Positions 33,076 to 42,876 of a DNA stretch of 64,000 nucleotides are shown piece after piece. Made by a program: the position numbers and the translations under genes. The notes beneath the pieces were generated by a model that was not told the DNA's origin, did no database searches, and saw only the letters and a list, made by a program, of their open reading frames with translations. Position 1 is the stretch's first letter; the number at the start of each line of letters is the position of its first letter. Origin of the DNA: Microbacterium croceum (GTDB lineage: Bacteria > Actinomycetota > Actinomycetes > Actinomycetales > Microbacteriaceae); contig NZ_JAHWXN010000001.1 in NCBI RefSeq assembly GCF_023091245.1, positions 1,178,001 to 1,242,000 of the forward strand, given 5' to 3'.

Positions 33076-34926
33076 TCAGCGACCGCCGGAGAAACCTCCG
33101 CCACCTCCGCCGCCGGAGAAGCCGCCGCCGAAGGATCCTCCGGCGCTCGACGAACTGCTCGTCGACGGCGCCGTATAGCTCGCGGCCTGGTGAGACGACA
33201 TCGCGAACGCGGCGAGCTGCATACGCAGGAAGGGGGAGGTCGGGTCGCCGATCCAGCCGGGGCCGCGCTGCTCCACGGAGTAGGCGTGCTCCAGCACGCG
33301 ACCCCACTCGTCTTCCATCCCGAACAGCATCGCGTAGGGGAGCAGCCGTTCGTAGACCAGGATGACGTTTGCGGAGCCGTCCTGGCGTCGTTCTGCCCCG
33401 CTGTACGACTGCAGCATGCGCAGCCGGTCCTCCTCGGCGACGCGGATGAACTCCTCGACGCCCCTCAGATACTCGAGCTGCCTGGCCCCCTCGACCGTCA
33501 ACACGGTGTGCTTCGAGAACGTGTAGAAGCTCGAGATCAGCACGAGCACCACTCCGAAGCTGATCGCGACCATCGCGGGGATCGCGGAGATGCGTCCGCC
33601 GATCACGCCGGACAGGCCGATCGCGAGGCCGACCGCCCCGACGGCGATCGCGCACCACTGCAGGATCATCGCGCTGCGGCTGCGCGCAGTGGTGGTGTAC
33701 CCGCGGGTCTCCGCAGCCGCCTTGCCACTCTGCTGCAACGCCGCCATGCGCTCGGCGAAGGTCTCGCTCGACGAGGGGATCGCAGCGACGCCGTCGCCGT
33801 CCGCTCCGACGAACAGCGCATCGAGTGCTTCGACGTCGAGCTGGTCAGGGATCCGTGTGCCGGAGAGCCGGCGCAGACGCGGCTGCTCGAGTTCCGATCC
33901 CTCTTCGATGCGCAGGGTTCCTCGCACCGCGAGGTGCACGATCTCGGCGGGGATCGGATCCTTCGCACCCGGGACGATCGCGGCTGCGAGCAGCGGGGGC
34001 ATCGAATCGGGCACGTCGTACTGTGCGACGATGATGCCGTCGGCCGTGCGGCGGCGTCGCGCGGTGGCGGAGACCGCGATCCAGCCGCCGGCGGAGAGCC
34101 CCACCGAGCCCACCGCAGCGATCGCGGGACCGATGTCGGTGATCGCGTTCGGCTGCCGTGCGGGTGCCTGTGCGACCGTTGCCGGATCGAAGCCGATCGC
34201 GACGGTCACCCCGTCTCCGGCCGCGCGCTCGCCGGATTCGACGTGGAACACCGCGGTGTCGCCGTCGACCTCCGGTCCCTGGATCGGGCACTCGGTAGAG
34301 GAGCCGGAGAACCCGGAATAGCAGCGGGCCGATCCGGTGAGGTGGCCGCTCATGGTGGCGTCTACCACGATGTCGGCGCTGAAAGATTCGATCGCCTGCG
34401 TGCTGTCGAGGGGGAGGAGGTCCCAGTAGAACTCGTCGACGCCGTTGTCGGCCGCCAGGATCACATCGCGCATCGAGTATTCGATCACGTAGGTGTTCAG
34501 GCCCCGCACATAGTCGTCCGTGCCGGTGAGGATGTAGAGCACCCCGTCGTCGGTCTCGGTCTCGAACGGCACATCGGCGCCGGTCTCGTCGGTGACGGAC
34601 AGCACCGTGGTGTCGGTCCAGGCGCCTTCGTAGCTGGTGGCGAGGCCACGCACGATCCCTCGGTTCTGGTCGAAGTCGGGAAAACGAGCGACCAAGGTCT
34701 CGGTGACGTGCATCCGTGAACGGCCGTCGTCGTCCCGTCCGATCTCGTAACGCGCATCCCACGAGGCGTAGGAGAAGGCATCGACGTCGTCATCGGCGAC
34801 AGGCGCGGCGGCGAGGGCTGGGGCGGTCTCCGGCGTGGAGGCCGCTGCCGCTGACGGCATCAGCGCAAGGCCGGAGACGGCGAGAGCGAGCGCGGCGAAC
34901 GTGCGGGCGATCCGTGTGACGACCAT
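33076..34926 (-). CDS. DUF2207 membrane protein
   Basis: 616 residues with a signal peptide (MVVTRIARTFAALALAVSGL ... AAA). The extracytoplasmic part has the DUF2207 pattern: YEIGRDDDGRSRMHVTETLV, FDQNRGIVRGLAT and EYSMRDVI. Helices occur near residues 275, 420-440 and 445-465, and the long cytoplasmic region ends in a Gly/Ser tail (GGSFGGGFSGGGGGGGFSGG) typical of these proteins. The ATG is 6 nt after TAGCCT (34933-34938 on this strand), so the mRNA is probably leaderless. Biochemical role unknown. Confidence 0.9.
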   Translation of the reverse strand: MVVTRIARTFAALALAVSGLALMPSAAAASTPETAPALAAAPVADDDVDAFSYASWDARYEIGRDDDGRSRMHVTETLVARFPDFDQNRGIVRGLATSYEGAWTDTTVLSVTDETGADVPFETETDDGVLYILTGTDDYVRGLNTYVIEYSMRDVILAADNGVDEFYWDLLPLDSTQAIESFSADIVVDATMSGHLTGSARCYSGFSGSSTECPIQGPEVDGDTAVFHVESGERAAGDGVTVAIGFDPATVAQAPARQPNAITDIGPAIAAVGSVGLSAGGWIAVSATARRRRTADGIIVAQYDVPDSMPPLLAAAIVPGAKDPIPAEIVHLAVRGTLRIEEGSELEQPRLRRLSGTRIPDQLDVEALDALFVGADGDGVAAIPSSSETFAERMAALQQSGKAAAETRGYTTTARSRSAMILQWCAIAVGAVGLAIGLSGVIGGRISAIPAMVAISFGVVLVLISSFYTFSKHTVLTVEGARQLEYLRGVEEFIRVAEEDRLRMLQSYSGAERRQDGSANVILVYERLLPYAMLFGMEDEWGRVLEHAYSVEQRGPGWIGDPTSPFLRMQLAAFAMSSHQAASYTAPSTSSSSSAGGSFGGGFSGGGGGGGFSGGR

Positions 34927-35008
34927 ACTTCGAGGCTACCCAGGCGACGCCCACGGGGCTGCACCCGACCTCGGTAAACTGGACACGACTTTTCAAGGAG
35001 CCCCGCAC

Positions 35009-36545
<1,537 letters not shown>

Positions 36546-36553
<8 letters not shown>

Positions 36554-37682
36554 TCGGCCCCTCGGGAGCAGTCGCGGTGCGCCGGAACGTCCATTCCGGC
36601 AGCAGCGTGGCTTCGATCATCGTGCGCAACAGCGCGGCCAGCCCGTAGTCCGGGTCGATCTCGTGCACGAGGTCGAGGTAGTGACCCGCGTGGCTGGAGC
36701 GGCCCAGGGCCCAGGACAGCCATGCGGCAGCCGTGAGCGGCCCAGGACGAGACGCACGAGGCGCGGCGGCGGCGGCATGCCGGACCACTCCGAGCGCGAG
36801 TCGGAGACGATCGGCGTCGGGCGCCGGCCCCATGCCCAGGAACACTGCCCCCAGGTCGTCCGAGATCATGTGACCGTCGCGTGCGAACGACAGCTGCGCC
36901 TGGAGCGTGCGGATCCCCCCGTCCATTCCCGTGGCCCACTGTGCGAGCGCGACGTCGCGGAAGACCGGGCGGTCCAGGCACCAGAGCAGCGCGGCCGTGG
37001 TCGAGGGCGACGCATCTTCCGGCTTCTCGAGCATCGACTCGAAGAATGCGGGGATGTCGGCCAGCGCGACGATCCCTGCGAGCGCTGCCGGACTCTCGCG
37101 GCCGGTCAGCGGGCCGATCGCGTCGTGATCGAGCAACTCGCCGATCTCGTTCAGGGCGCGGGCGACCCGCTCCTTTCTGGCGAGGTCGGCCACCGGCAGT
37201 GCTGTTCCGGCCAGCTGATCCCCCGCGACATCTCCGAGCCCTGGTACCTCCGGCACCGGTCCGAGCTCGTCGAGATCGCCCAGGCGCGGTTCGTCGGCCA
37301 GGTAGCTCGACCATCCCCGCGGTGTCACGCACAGGGCGTCGACGATGCGCAGCCCCGCGTCTTCCGCGCGCCAGAGGAGCTCGTCCACAGCGACCGCGAC
37401 AGGCAGCACGAGTCCGTCGACCGTCTGCTCCGGACCGTCGTCGGAATAGACGACGACGGCGACGGCATCCGTTCCGGTCACACGGGAGATGAGGCCGACC
37501 GCTGCGTCGGCGTATGCCTCGAGATCGGTGTCGGCCGTCGGCAGGTCGAGACGCATAGCGCCGTGCGTGCGAGAGCCCTGGAACGGAAGGAGCACGACGC
37601 TGCGGCGCGGGGTGAAGCCGGCGAGGGCCGGGACGATGCCGAGGAAATCGGCGGAATCTGAAGCACGGAGAACTGTGGTCAT
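36546..37682 (-). CDS. DUF4192 protein
   Basis: 378 residues. The N-terminus RASDSADFLGIVPALAGFTP followed by RRSVVLLPFQGSRTHGAMRL is the start of DUF4192, and AAALLWCLDRPVFRDVALAQ with AAWLSWALGRSSHAGHYLDL appears in the C-terminal half, another conserved block of the family in Actinobacteria. No biochemical function is known; the C-terminal helical part resembles TPR-like packing. Convergent with lysS. Confidence 0.9.
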
Positions 37683-37794
37683 GCACCGAGTGTCGGGGCG
37701 GTGGCAGGGCGGGCGGGGCGGAATCGAGTGATGTGGATGGAATCGGTCGAACGCTGCGGGTGGGGACGAAGAGTCGGGTAGGGCGATCGCCGCG

Positions 37795-37807
37795 TACCAT
37801 GGGGGTA
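37795..37807 (+). promoter_or_regulatory. -10 box of the small leaderless gene
   Basis: TACCAT at 37795-37800, then GGGGGT and ATG at 37807. Confidence 0.5.
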
Positions 37808-37980
37808 TGGAGAACTTCTGGCTCGCAGTGGCATGGTCGCTCTTGCCGACCATCGGCGTCAGCATCGTCTTCTTCATGGTCGTCCGTGGCATCCTCCGCT
37901 TCGACCGCACCGAGCGCAAAGTGCACGCGCAGATCGAGGCGGAAGAGCGCGCTGCGCGCGGCCTCCCTCCCCGCTCCTGA
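37807..37980 (+). CDS. 57-residue single-span membrane protein
   Basis: Too short for usual cut-offs but convincing: ATG 6 nt after TACCAT and a clean reading frame. It reads MENFWLAVAWSLLPTIGVSI, then a hydrophobic stretch VFFMVVRGILRFDR and a charged helix TERKVHAQIEAEERAARG. One membrane span with a cytoplasmic amphipathic tail is predicted. It lies 91 bp before the cardiolipin synthase gene on the same strand; a link to it is possible but not shown. Confidence 0.75.
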   Translation: MENFWLAVAWSLLPTIGVSIVFFMVVRGILRFDRTERKVHAQIEAEERAARGLPPRS

Positions 37981-38071
37981 GCGCCGTCGCACGCATCGGC
38001 TACTGTGTAGCCAGCGCACGGGAGCCCGTGCCGGCCTGGCGCGATCGTCGACGCAGGGGTGAGGGGACACG

Positions 38072-39532
38072 ATGACCGCGGAGACCTGGGGATGGTGGTT
38101 CGCCGCATTCCTGCTGCTGCTCGACCTCGTCATCCGAGTGACGGCGATCATCGTGATCCCGCGAAATCGTCGTCCCACCGCCGCGATGGCCTGGCTGCTG
38201 GCCGTGTTCTTCATCCCGTTCGTCGGCGTGTTCCTCTTCCTCCTGATCGGAAACCCCCGCCTGCCTCGTGCGAGGCGTCGCAAACAGGACCAGATCAACG
38301 AGTACATCGCTGAGACCAGCGAGCACCTCCACTTCGGCACGCTGCGTCCGAATGCGCCGGCGTGGTTCGGGCCGGTGGTCCAGATGAACCAGAAGCTCGG
38401 GGCGCTCCCGCTCTCCGGCGACAATGGCGCGCACCTCATCTCGGACTACCAGGAGTCGCTCGACGAGATGGCAGAGGCCATCCGCACGGCGCAGGCGTAC
38501 GTGCACGTCGAGTTCTACATCCTGCAATCCGATGAGGCGACCGACAACTTCTTCCGGGCCCTCGAGGAGGTCTGCGCGCGCGGTGTCGAGGTGCGCGTGC
38601 TCCTGGATCACTGGGCGAACCGCTGGAAGCCTCGCTACCGCGAGACCATCCGTCGTCTCGACGCGATGGGTGCCGACTGGCACCTGATGCTGCCGGTGCA
38701 GCCGCTGAAGGGGCGCATGCAGCGTCCCGACCTGCGCAACCACCGCAAGCTTCTGGTGGTCGACGGCGTCGTGGCGTTCCTGGGCTCGCAGAACGTGACG
38801 GATTCGACCTACAACCTCCCCAAGAACATCAAGAGGGGCCTGCACTGGGTCGATCTGATGGTCCGCCTCGACGGCCCCGTGGTGCTGAGCGTGAACGCGA
38901 TCTTCGTCGCGGACTGGTACAGCGAGACCGACACGGTGCTGGAGGGCATCGACATCACACATGCTGAGATCGGCTCCGGCGACCTCGACTGCCAGGTCGT
39001 GCCATCGGGGCCGGGGTTCGAGGTCGAGAACAACCTGCGTCTGTTCCTCGGGCTGCTGTACGCGGCGAAGCAGCGCATCATGATCGTGAGCCCCTACTTC
39101 GTGCCCGACGAGGCCCTGCTGCTGGCAGTCACGGCTGCGGTCGATCGTGGCGTCAACGTCGAGCTCTTCGTGTCGGAAGAGGGCGATCAGGCGATAGTCT
39201 ACCACGCCCAGCGGAGCTACTACGAGGTGCTGCTCAAAGCGGGCGTGCGCATCTGGATGTATCGCAAGCCGTACATCCTGCACACCAAGAGCCTGACGAT
39301 CGACGACGAGGTCGCCGTGATCGGGTCCAGCAACATGGACATGCGCTCGTTCGGTCTGAACCTCGAGGTCTCGATGCTCGTCCGCGGTGAGGAGTTCGTC
39401 ACGGAGATGCGCGAGGTCGAAGACAAGTACCGCTCGCTGAGCCGCGAGCTGACGCTGGAGGAGTGGATGCAGCAGCCGTTGCGCTCCACCGTGCTCGACA
39501 ACCTCGCCCGGCTCACCTCCGCGCTGCAGTAG
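38072..39532 (+). CDS. cls: Cardiolipin synthase
   Basis: 486 residues, GAGGGG before the ATG. Two N-terminal membrane helices (WWFAAFLLLLDLVIRVTAII, AMAWLLAVFFIPFVGVFLFL) are followed by two phospholipase D domains, each with an HKD motif: NHRKLLVVDG (about residue 225) and HTKSLTIDD (about 405). The linking ISDYQESLDEMAEAIRTAQA and the C-terminal LSRELTLEEWMQQPL are standard for bacterial Cls, which forms cardiolipin from two phosphatidylglycerols in the membrane. Both active sites are complete. Confidence 0.95.
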   Translation: MTAETWGWWFAAFLLLLDLVIRVTAIIVIPRNRRPTAAMAWLLAVFFIPFVGVFLFLLIGNPRLPRARRRKQDQINEYIAETSEHLHFGTLRPNAPAWFGPVVQMNQKLGALPLSGDNGAHLISDYQESLDEMAEAIRTAQAYVHVEFYILQSDEATDNFFRALEEVCARGVEVRVLLDHWANRWKPRYRETIRRLDAMGADWHLMLPVQPLKGRMQRPDLRNHRKLLVVDGVVAFLGSQNVTDSTYNLPKNIKRGLHWVDLMVRLDGPVVLSVNAIFVADWYSETDTVLEGIDITHAEIGSGDLDCQVVPSGPGFEVENNLRLFLGLLYAAKQRIMIVSPYFVPDEALLLAVTAAVDRGVNVELFVSEEGDQAIVYHAQRSYYEVLLKAGVRIWMYRKPYILHTKSLTIDDEVAVIGSSNMDMRSFGLNLEVSMLVRGEEFVTEMREVEDKYRSLSRELTLEEWMQQPLRSTVLDNLARLTSALQ

Positions 39533-39602
39533 ACAAGCACTTCAGGAGACAAGCACTTCAGGCGCTCGTCCCACGGTGTGACGCAGCATCCCCGGATACG
39601 AC

Positions 39603-39643
39603 GATGCCGCGGGAACCAGCGCTGGGCTGGCTCCCGCGGCATC
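39603..39643. terminator. Terminator between cls and the sugar ABC operon
   Basis: Perfect 12-bp stem GATGCCGCGGGA / TCCCGCGGCATC with a 17-nt centre, between convergent genes. Just before it, GACAAGCACTTCAGG is directly repeated at about 39531-39560. Confidence 0.7.
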
Positions 39644-39660
39644 GCGGTGGGCGGATCAGA

Positions 39661-40992
39661 TCACTCGGCGACGGGGATCGCCTGTGCCTTCAGCGTCGAG
39701 ATCGTCGACTCCTGTGCGGACTTCAGCGACTCCAGCAGCGTCCCCTGTCCCGTGACGGCCTTCTGGAAGCCGTCCGACACGTCGGCGTACGTCTGCGTCA
39801 TGGTCGGGCCCCACACGAAGTCGGGGTTGACCTGCGCCGCCGCCTCGGCGAACACGTCGTAGATGGGCTGGCCGCCGTAGAACTCGACGCCCTCCTTGAG
39901 CGACGCGAGGTTGAGCCCGTCGGTGGTCGCCGGGTAGATGTTGGCCGACTTGTTCAGTGCGGTCAGCGCCTCATCCGAGGTGTTCAGCCACAGCGCGAAC
40001 TTCGTCGCCTCGTAGAGGTGCTCGCTGCCCTTGAAGACCGCGACCGATGAGCCGCCCCAGTTGCCCGAGCTCGTGCCGCCCGCCTCCCACTGCGGGGATG
40101 CCGCGACGGACCACTTGCCTGCGGTGTCGGGAGCGCCGCTCGCGATCGAGTTCGCACCCCACACGGCGGAGTTCCACGACCACACCTCGCCCGAGTTGTA
40201 GGCGTTGTTCCACTCCTCGGTCCAGGCCGGGTAGGTCGAGACGAGGTCCTCGTCGAGGAGTTCCTGCCAGTAGTCGGCGACCTGGGTGGTCGCGTCGTCT
40301 GTCAGGTCGACGGTCCACTTCTCGCCGTCGTTCGCGAACCATCCGCCGTTGTTCTGCCACACGAATCCGGCGAACTGGTTGATGTCGGCGGTGGAGAAGT
40401 CGGTGAAGTAGCCACCGGCTGCGCGGATCTTCACTGCGGCGGCCTTGTACTCCTCCCACGTCGTGGGCACGTCGATGCCGTTCGCCTCGAACAGGTCGGA
40501 GCGGTAGAACAGCGCCATGGGGCCGGAGTCCTGCGGGATGCCGTACACGCCGTCCTCGCTGCCGAGCGTGACCTGGCCCCACGTCCACGGGATGAACTCG
40601 TCCTCAGCCGCCACGACGTCTTCGCACGCGGAGAGGTCGGCGAGGCCGTCCTGCACGCGGAAGCTCGACAGTGCGTCGTACTCGATCTGGCCGAGGTCGG
40701 GAGCGTTGCCGGCCTTGAGCTGGCTGAAGAAGCTCTGGTAGGTGCCGGAGTTGCCGTTCGGTCCGGTCTGGACCTTCACCTGGATGTCGGGGTTCTCCTC
40801 GTTCCACATCGCGGCGACATCCTCGATGCCGGGGATCCACGACGTGAACTCGAGCGTGACCTTGCCGTCTGCGGGGGTGCAGGTGGCAGCATCCGCGCTA
40901 CCGTCCGTGCCACTGCCTGCCGTGCATCCCGCCAGCGCGATGGCGCTGAGCAGTGCGACGCCGGTGGCGACTGCCCTCTTGGTGTGCTGCAT
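39661..40992 (-). CDS. Sugar ABC transporter lipoprotein binding protein
   Basis: 443 residues. Signal peptide MQHTKRAVATGVALLSAIAL with lipobox LAGC. The mature protein is a family 1 extracellular solute-binding protein: VTLEFTSWIPGIEDVAAMWN, FFSQLKAGNAPDLGQIEYDA, YGIPQDSGPMALFYRSDLFE and NWGGSSVAVFKGSEHLYEAT. It is the last gene of the GH42 operon and probably captures galactosides or oligosaccharides for the two permeases. No ATPase gene is present; a shared MsiK-type ATPase elsewhere is the usual solution in Actinobacteria. Confidence 0.93.
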   Translation of the reverse strand: MQHTKRAVATGVALLSAIALAGCTAGSGTDGSADAATCTPADGKVTLEFTSWIPGIEDVAAMWNEENPDIQVKVQTGPNGNSGTYQSFFSQLKAGNAPDLGQIEYDALSSFRVQDGLADLSACEDVVAAEDEFIPWTWGQVTLGSEDGVYGIPQDSGPMALFYRSDLFEANGIDVPTTWEEYKAAAVKIRAAGGYFTDFSTADINQFAGFVWQNNGGWFANDGEKWTVDLTDDATTQVADYWQELLDEDLVSTYPAWTEEWNNAYNSGEVWSWNSAVWGANSIASGAPDTAGKWSVAASPQWEAGGTSSGNWGGSSVAVFKGSEHLYEATKFALWLNTSDEALTALNKSANIYPATTDGLNLASLKEGVEFYGGQPIYDVFAEAAAQVNPDFVWGPTMTQTYADVSDGFQKAVTGQGTLLESLKSAQESTISTLKAQAIPVAE

Positions 40993-41056
40993 GATCTTCC
41001 TCTTTCGGTGGGTGTTTCGGGTGTACAGGGAGGCCGCCGGGGTCCGGCGGCGTGAG

Positions 41057-41953
41057 TCATTTCACAGAGCCGTTGCCGAGGCCGCTCTGCCAGAACCGCT
41101 GGAGCATCAGGAACGCGATGATCAGCGGGATGATCGACAGGAACGACCCGACGAGCACATAGGTGCGCAGTTCAGGGATCTGGTTGAGCTGCGTGTTCCA
41201 CGCGAACAGTCCGTAGGTGATGGGGAACAGCTCCTGGCTGCGCAGCATGATCAGCGGCAGGAAGAAGTTGTTCCAGATGGTGACGAACTGGAAAAGGAAG
41301 ACCGTGATCAGCGCGGGGGTCATCAGTCGGACGGAGATCGTGAAGAACGTGCGCACCTCGCCGGCGCCGTCCAGACGGCCGGCTTCGATGAGCTCGTCCG
41401 GCACCGACGCCGAGGCGAAGATGCGCGTCAGGTACACGCCGAACGGACTCACGATGCTCGGCAGCAGCACCGCCCAGAACGTGTTCGTGAGGTTGACCTG
41501 GCTGAACAGCAGGAACAGCGGCAGCGCGAGTGCCGTGGCCGGAACGAGCACGCCGCCCAGCACGACGTTGAAGAACAGCTCGCGTCCGGGGAACGTGTAC
41601 TTCGCCAGCGCATAGCCGCACATGCCGGCGAACACCGTCGCGAGCAGGGCGCCGAGGCCGGCGTAGCCGATGCTGTTGAGGATCCAGCGCAGATAGATGC
41701 CGCCGTCGTAGGTGAAGAGGTCGCCGATGTTCTCGAACAGGTTCCAGTCCGCGAACCAGAGCGGAGCCGTGGTGAGCAGATCGCCGCGGTCCTTGGTGGA
41801 TGCGATGAAGAGCCACCAGATCGGCGTGAGGAAGTAGAGCGTGAACACGCCCATGATCAACATCGCGGCGCCGCGGGAGATGAGGCTCTCGCGAGGCCCG
41901 CGTGGGCTCAGATCGTCGGCGGTCGCGCCGCGCTTCAGAGTCAGCATGCTCAT
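41057..41953 (-). CDS. Sugar ABC transporter permease (MalG-like)
   Basis: 298 residues with six hydrophobic helices. The EAA loop that contacts the ATPase is visible as DELIEAGRLDGAGEVRTFFT. It starts with an ATG that overlaps the stop of the MalF-like permease gene (ATGA), and the binding-protein gene follows after about 64 bp. It moves the sugar bound by the lipoprotein across the membrane together with the partner permease. Confidence 0.94.
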   Translation of the reverse strand: MSMLTLKRGATADDLSPRGPRESLISRGAAMLIMGVFTLYFLTPIWWLFIASTKDRGDLLTTAPLWFADWNLFENIGDLFTYDGGIYLRWILNSIGYAGLGALLATVFAGMCGYALAKYTFPGRELFFNVVLGGVLVPATALALPLFLLFSQVNLTNTFWAVLLPSIVSPFGVYLTRIFASASVPDELIEAGRLDGAGEVRTFFTISVRLMTPALITVFLFQFVTIWNNFFLPLIMLRSQELFPITYGLFAWNTQLNQIPELRTYVLVGSFLSIIPLIIAFLMLQRFWQSGLGNGSVK

Positions 41954-42876
41954 TGCTCAGCCTTCCGCTGGGAGATCTTCAGGAATGTGAACGACAGGAT
42001 GAACGTCGCCAGTGCCAGCACCACCGAGAAGGCGGCCGCGAGGTTCGTGTTCGGGATCGAGTTGGTGGCGTAGATGGTCATGTTCGGCGTGAACGTGCTC
42101 GACACGGCAGCGCTGAACGACCGGAACACCTGGGGTTCGGCGAGGAGCTGGAAGGTGCCGATGATCGAGAACACCGTGGTGAGGACGAGGGCAGGGGCGA
42201 CCATCGGGATCTTGATGGACCAGGCGATGCGGATCTGCCCGGCGCCGTCGAGCCGCGCCGCCTCGTAGACCTCGGCGGGGATCGCCAGAAGGGCGGAGTA
42301 GATGATCAGCATGTTGTAGCCGACGAAGACCCAGGTCACGACGTTCGCGATCGACCACAGCACCATCTCGGGGGAGAGGAAGTCGATCGAGCGCGTGACG
42401 TCGGTGAACGGCGACAGGTTGGGGGAGTAGAGGAAACCCCACATGATCGCGGCGATCACACCGGGCACCGCGTACGGTGCGAAGAACGCGAGGCGGAAGA
42501 ACTTCTTGCCCTTCAGCACGGGGGAATCCAGCAGCAGCGCGAACAGAAGTGCCAGGCCGAGCATCACGGGCACCTGGACGATGCCGAACAGCAGCACCCG
42601 ACCCACGGACTCCCAGAACGGAGCGTTCGCGAAGACATTGGCGTACTGCGTGAACCCGCCGAACACCTGCTGCGGCTGACCGTACGTGCCCTCGCGCTCG
42701 ACGACGAGCAGCGACTGGTAGATCGCGTAGCCGATCGGGATGAGGTAGAAGAGCAGGAACAGCACGCCGAACGGGCCGGCGAAGAACGTGATCGCGCCCT
42801 TGTGCGGGGTGAATCGACGACCTGGTTGCTTTCGCCCCCTCCCCGACTCGGTGACGAGCAGCTGTGTGGCGGTCAT
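41950..42876 (-). CDS. Sugar ABC transporter permease (MalF-like)
   Basis: 308 residues, six to seven helices, starting MTATQLLVTESGRGRKQPGR. The EAA loop reads AEVYEAARLDGAGQIRIAW. The first periplasmic-side region (GGFTQYANVFANAPFWESVG) is the expected MalF-type segment. The ATG overlaps the stop of the beta-galactosidase gene (ATGA), so hydrolase and transporter are translated as a unit. Confidence 0.94.
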   Translation of the reverse strand: MTATQLLVTESGRGRKQPGRRFTPHKGAITFFAGPFGVLFLLFYLIPIGYAIYQSLLVVEREGTYGQPQQVFGGFTQYANVFANAPFWESVGRVLLFGIVQVPVMLGLALLFALLLDSPVLKGKKFFRLAFFAPYAVPGVIAAIMWGFLYSPNLSPFTDVTRSIDFLSPEMVLWSIANVVTWVFVGYNMLIIYSALLAIPAEVYEAARLDGAGQIRIAWSIKIPMVAPALVLTTVFSIIGTFQLLAEPQVFRSFSAAVSSTFTPNMTIYATNSIPNTNLAAAFSVVLALATFILSFTFLKISQRKAEQ

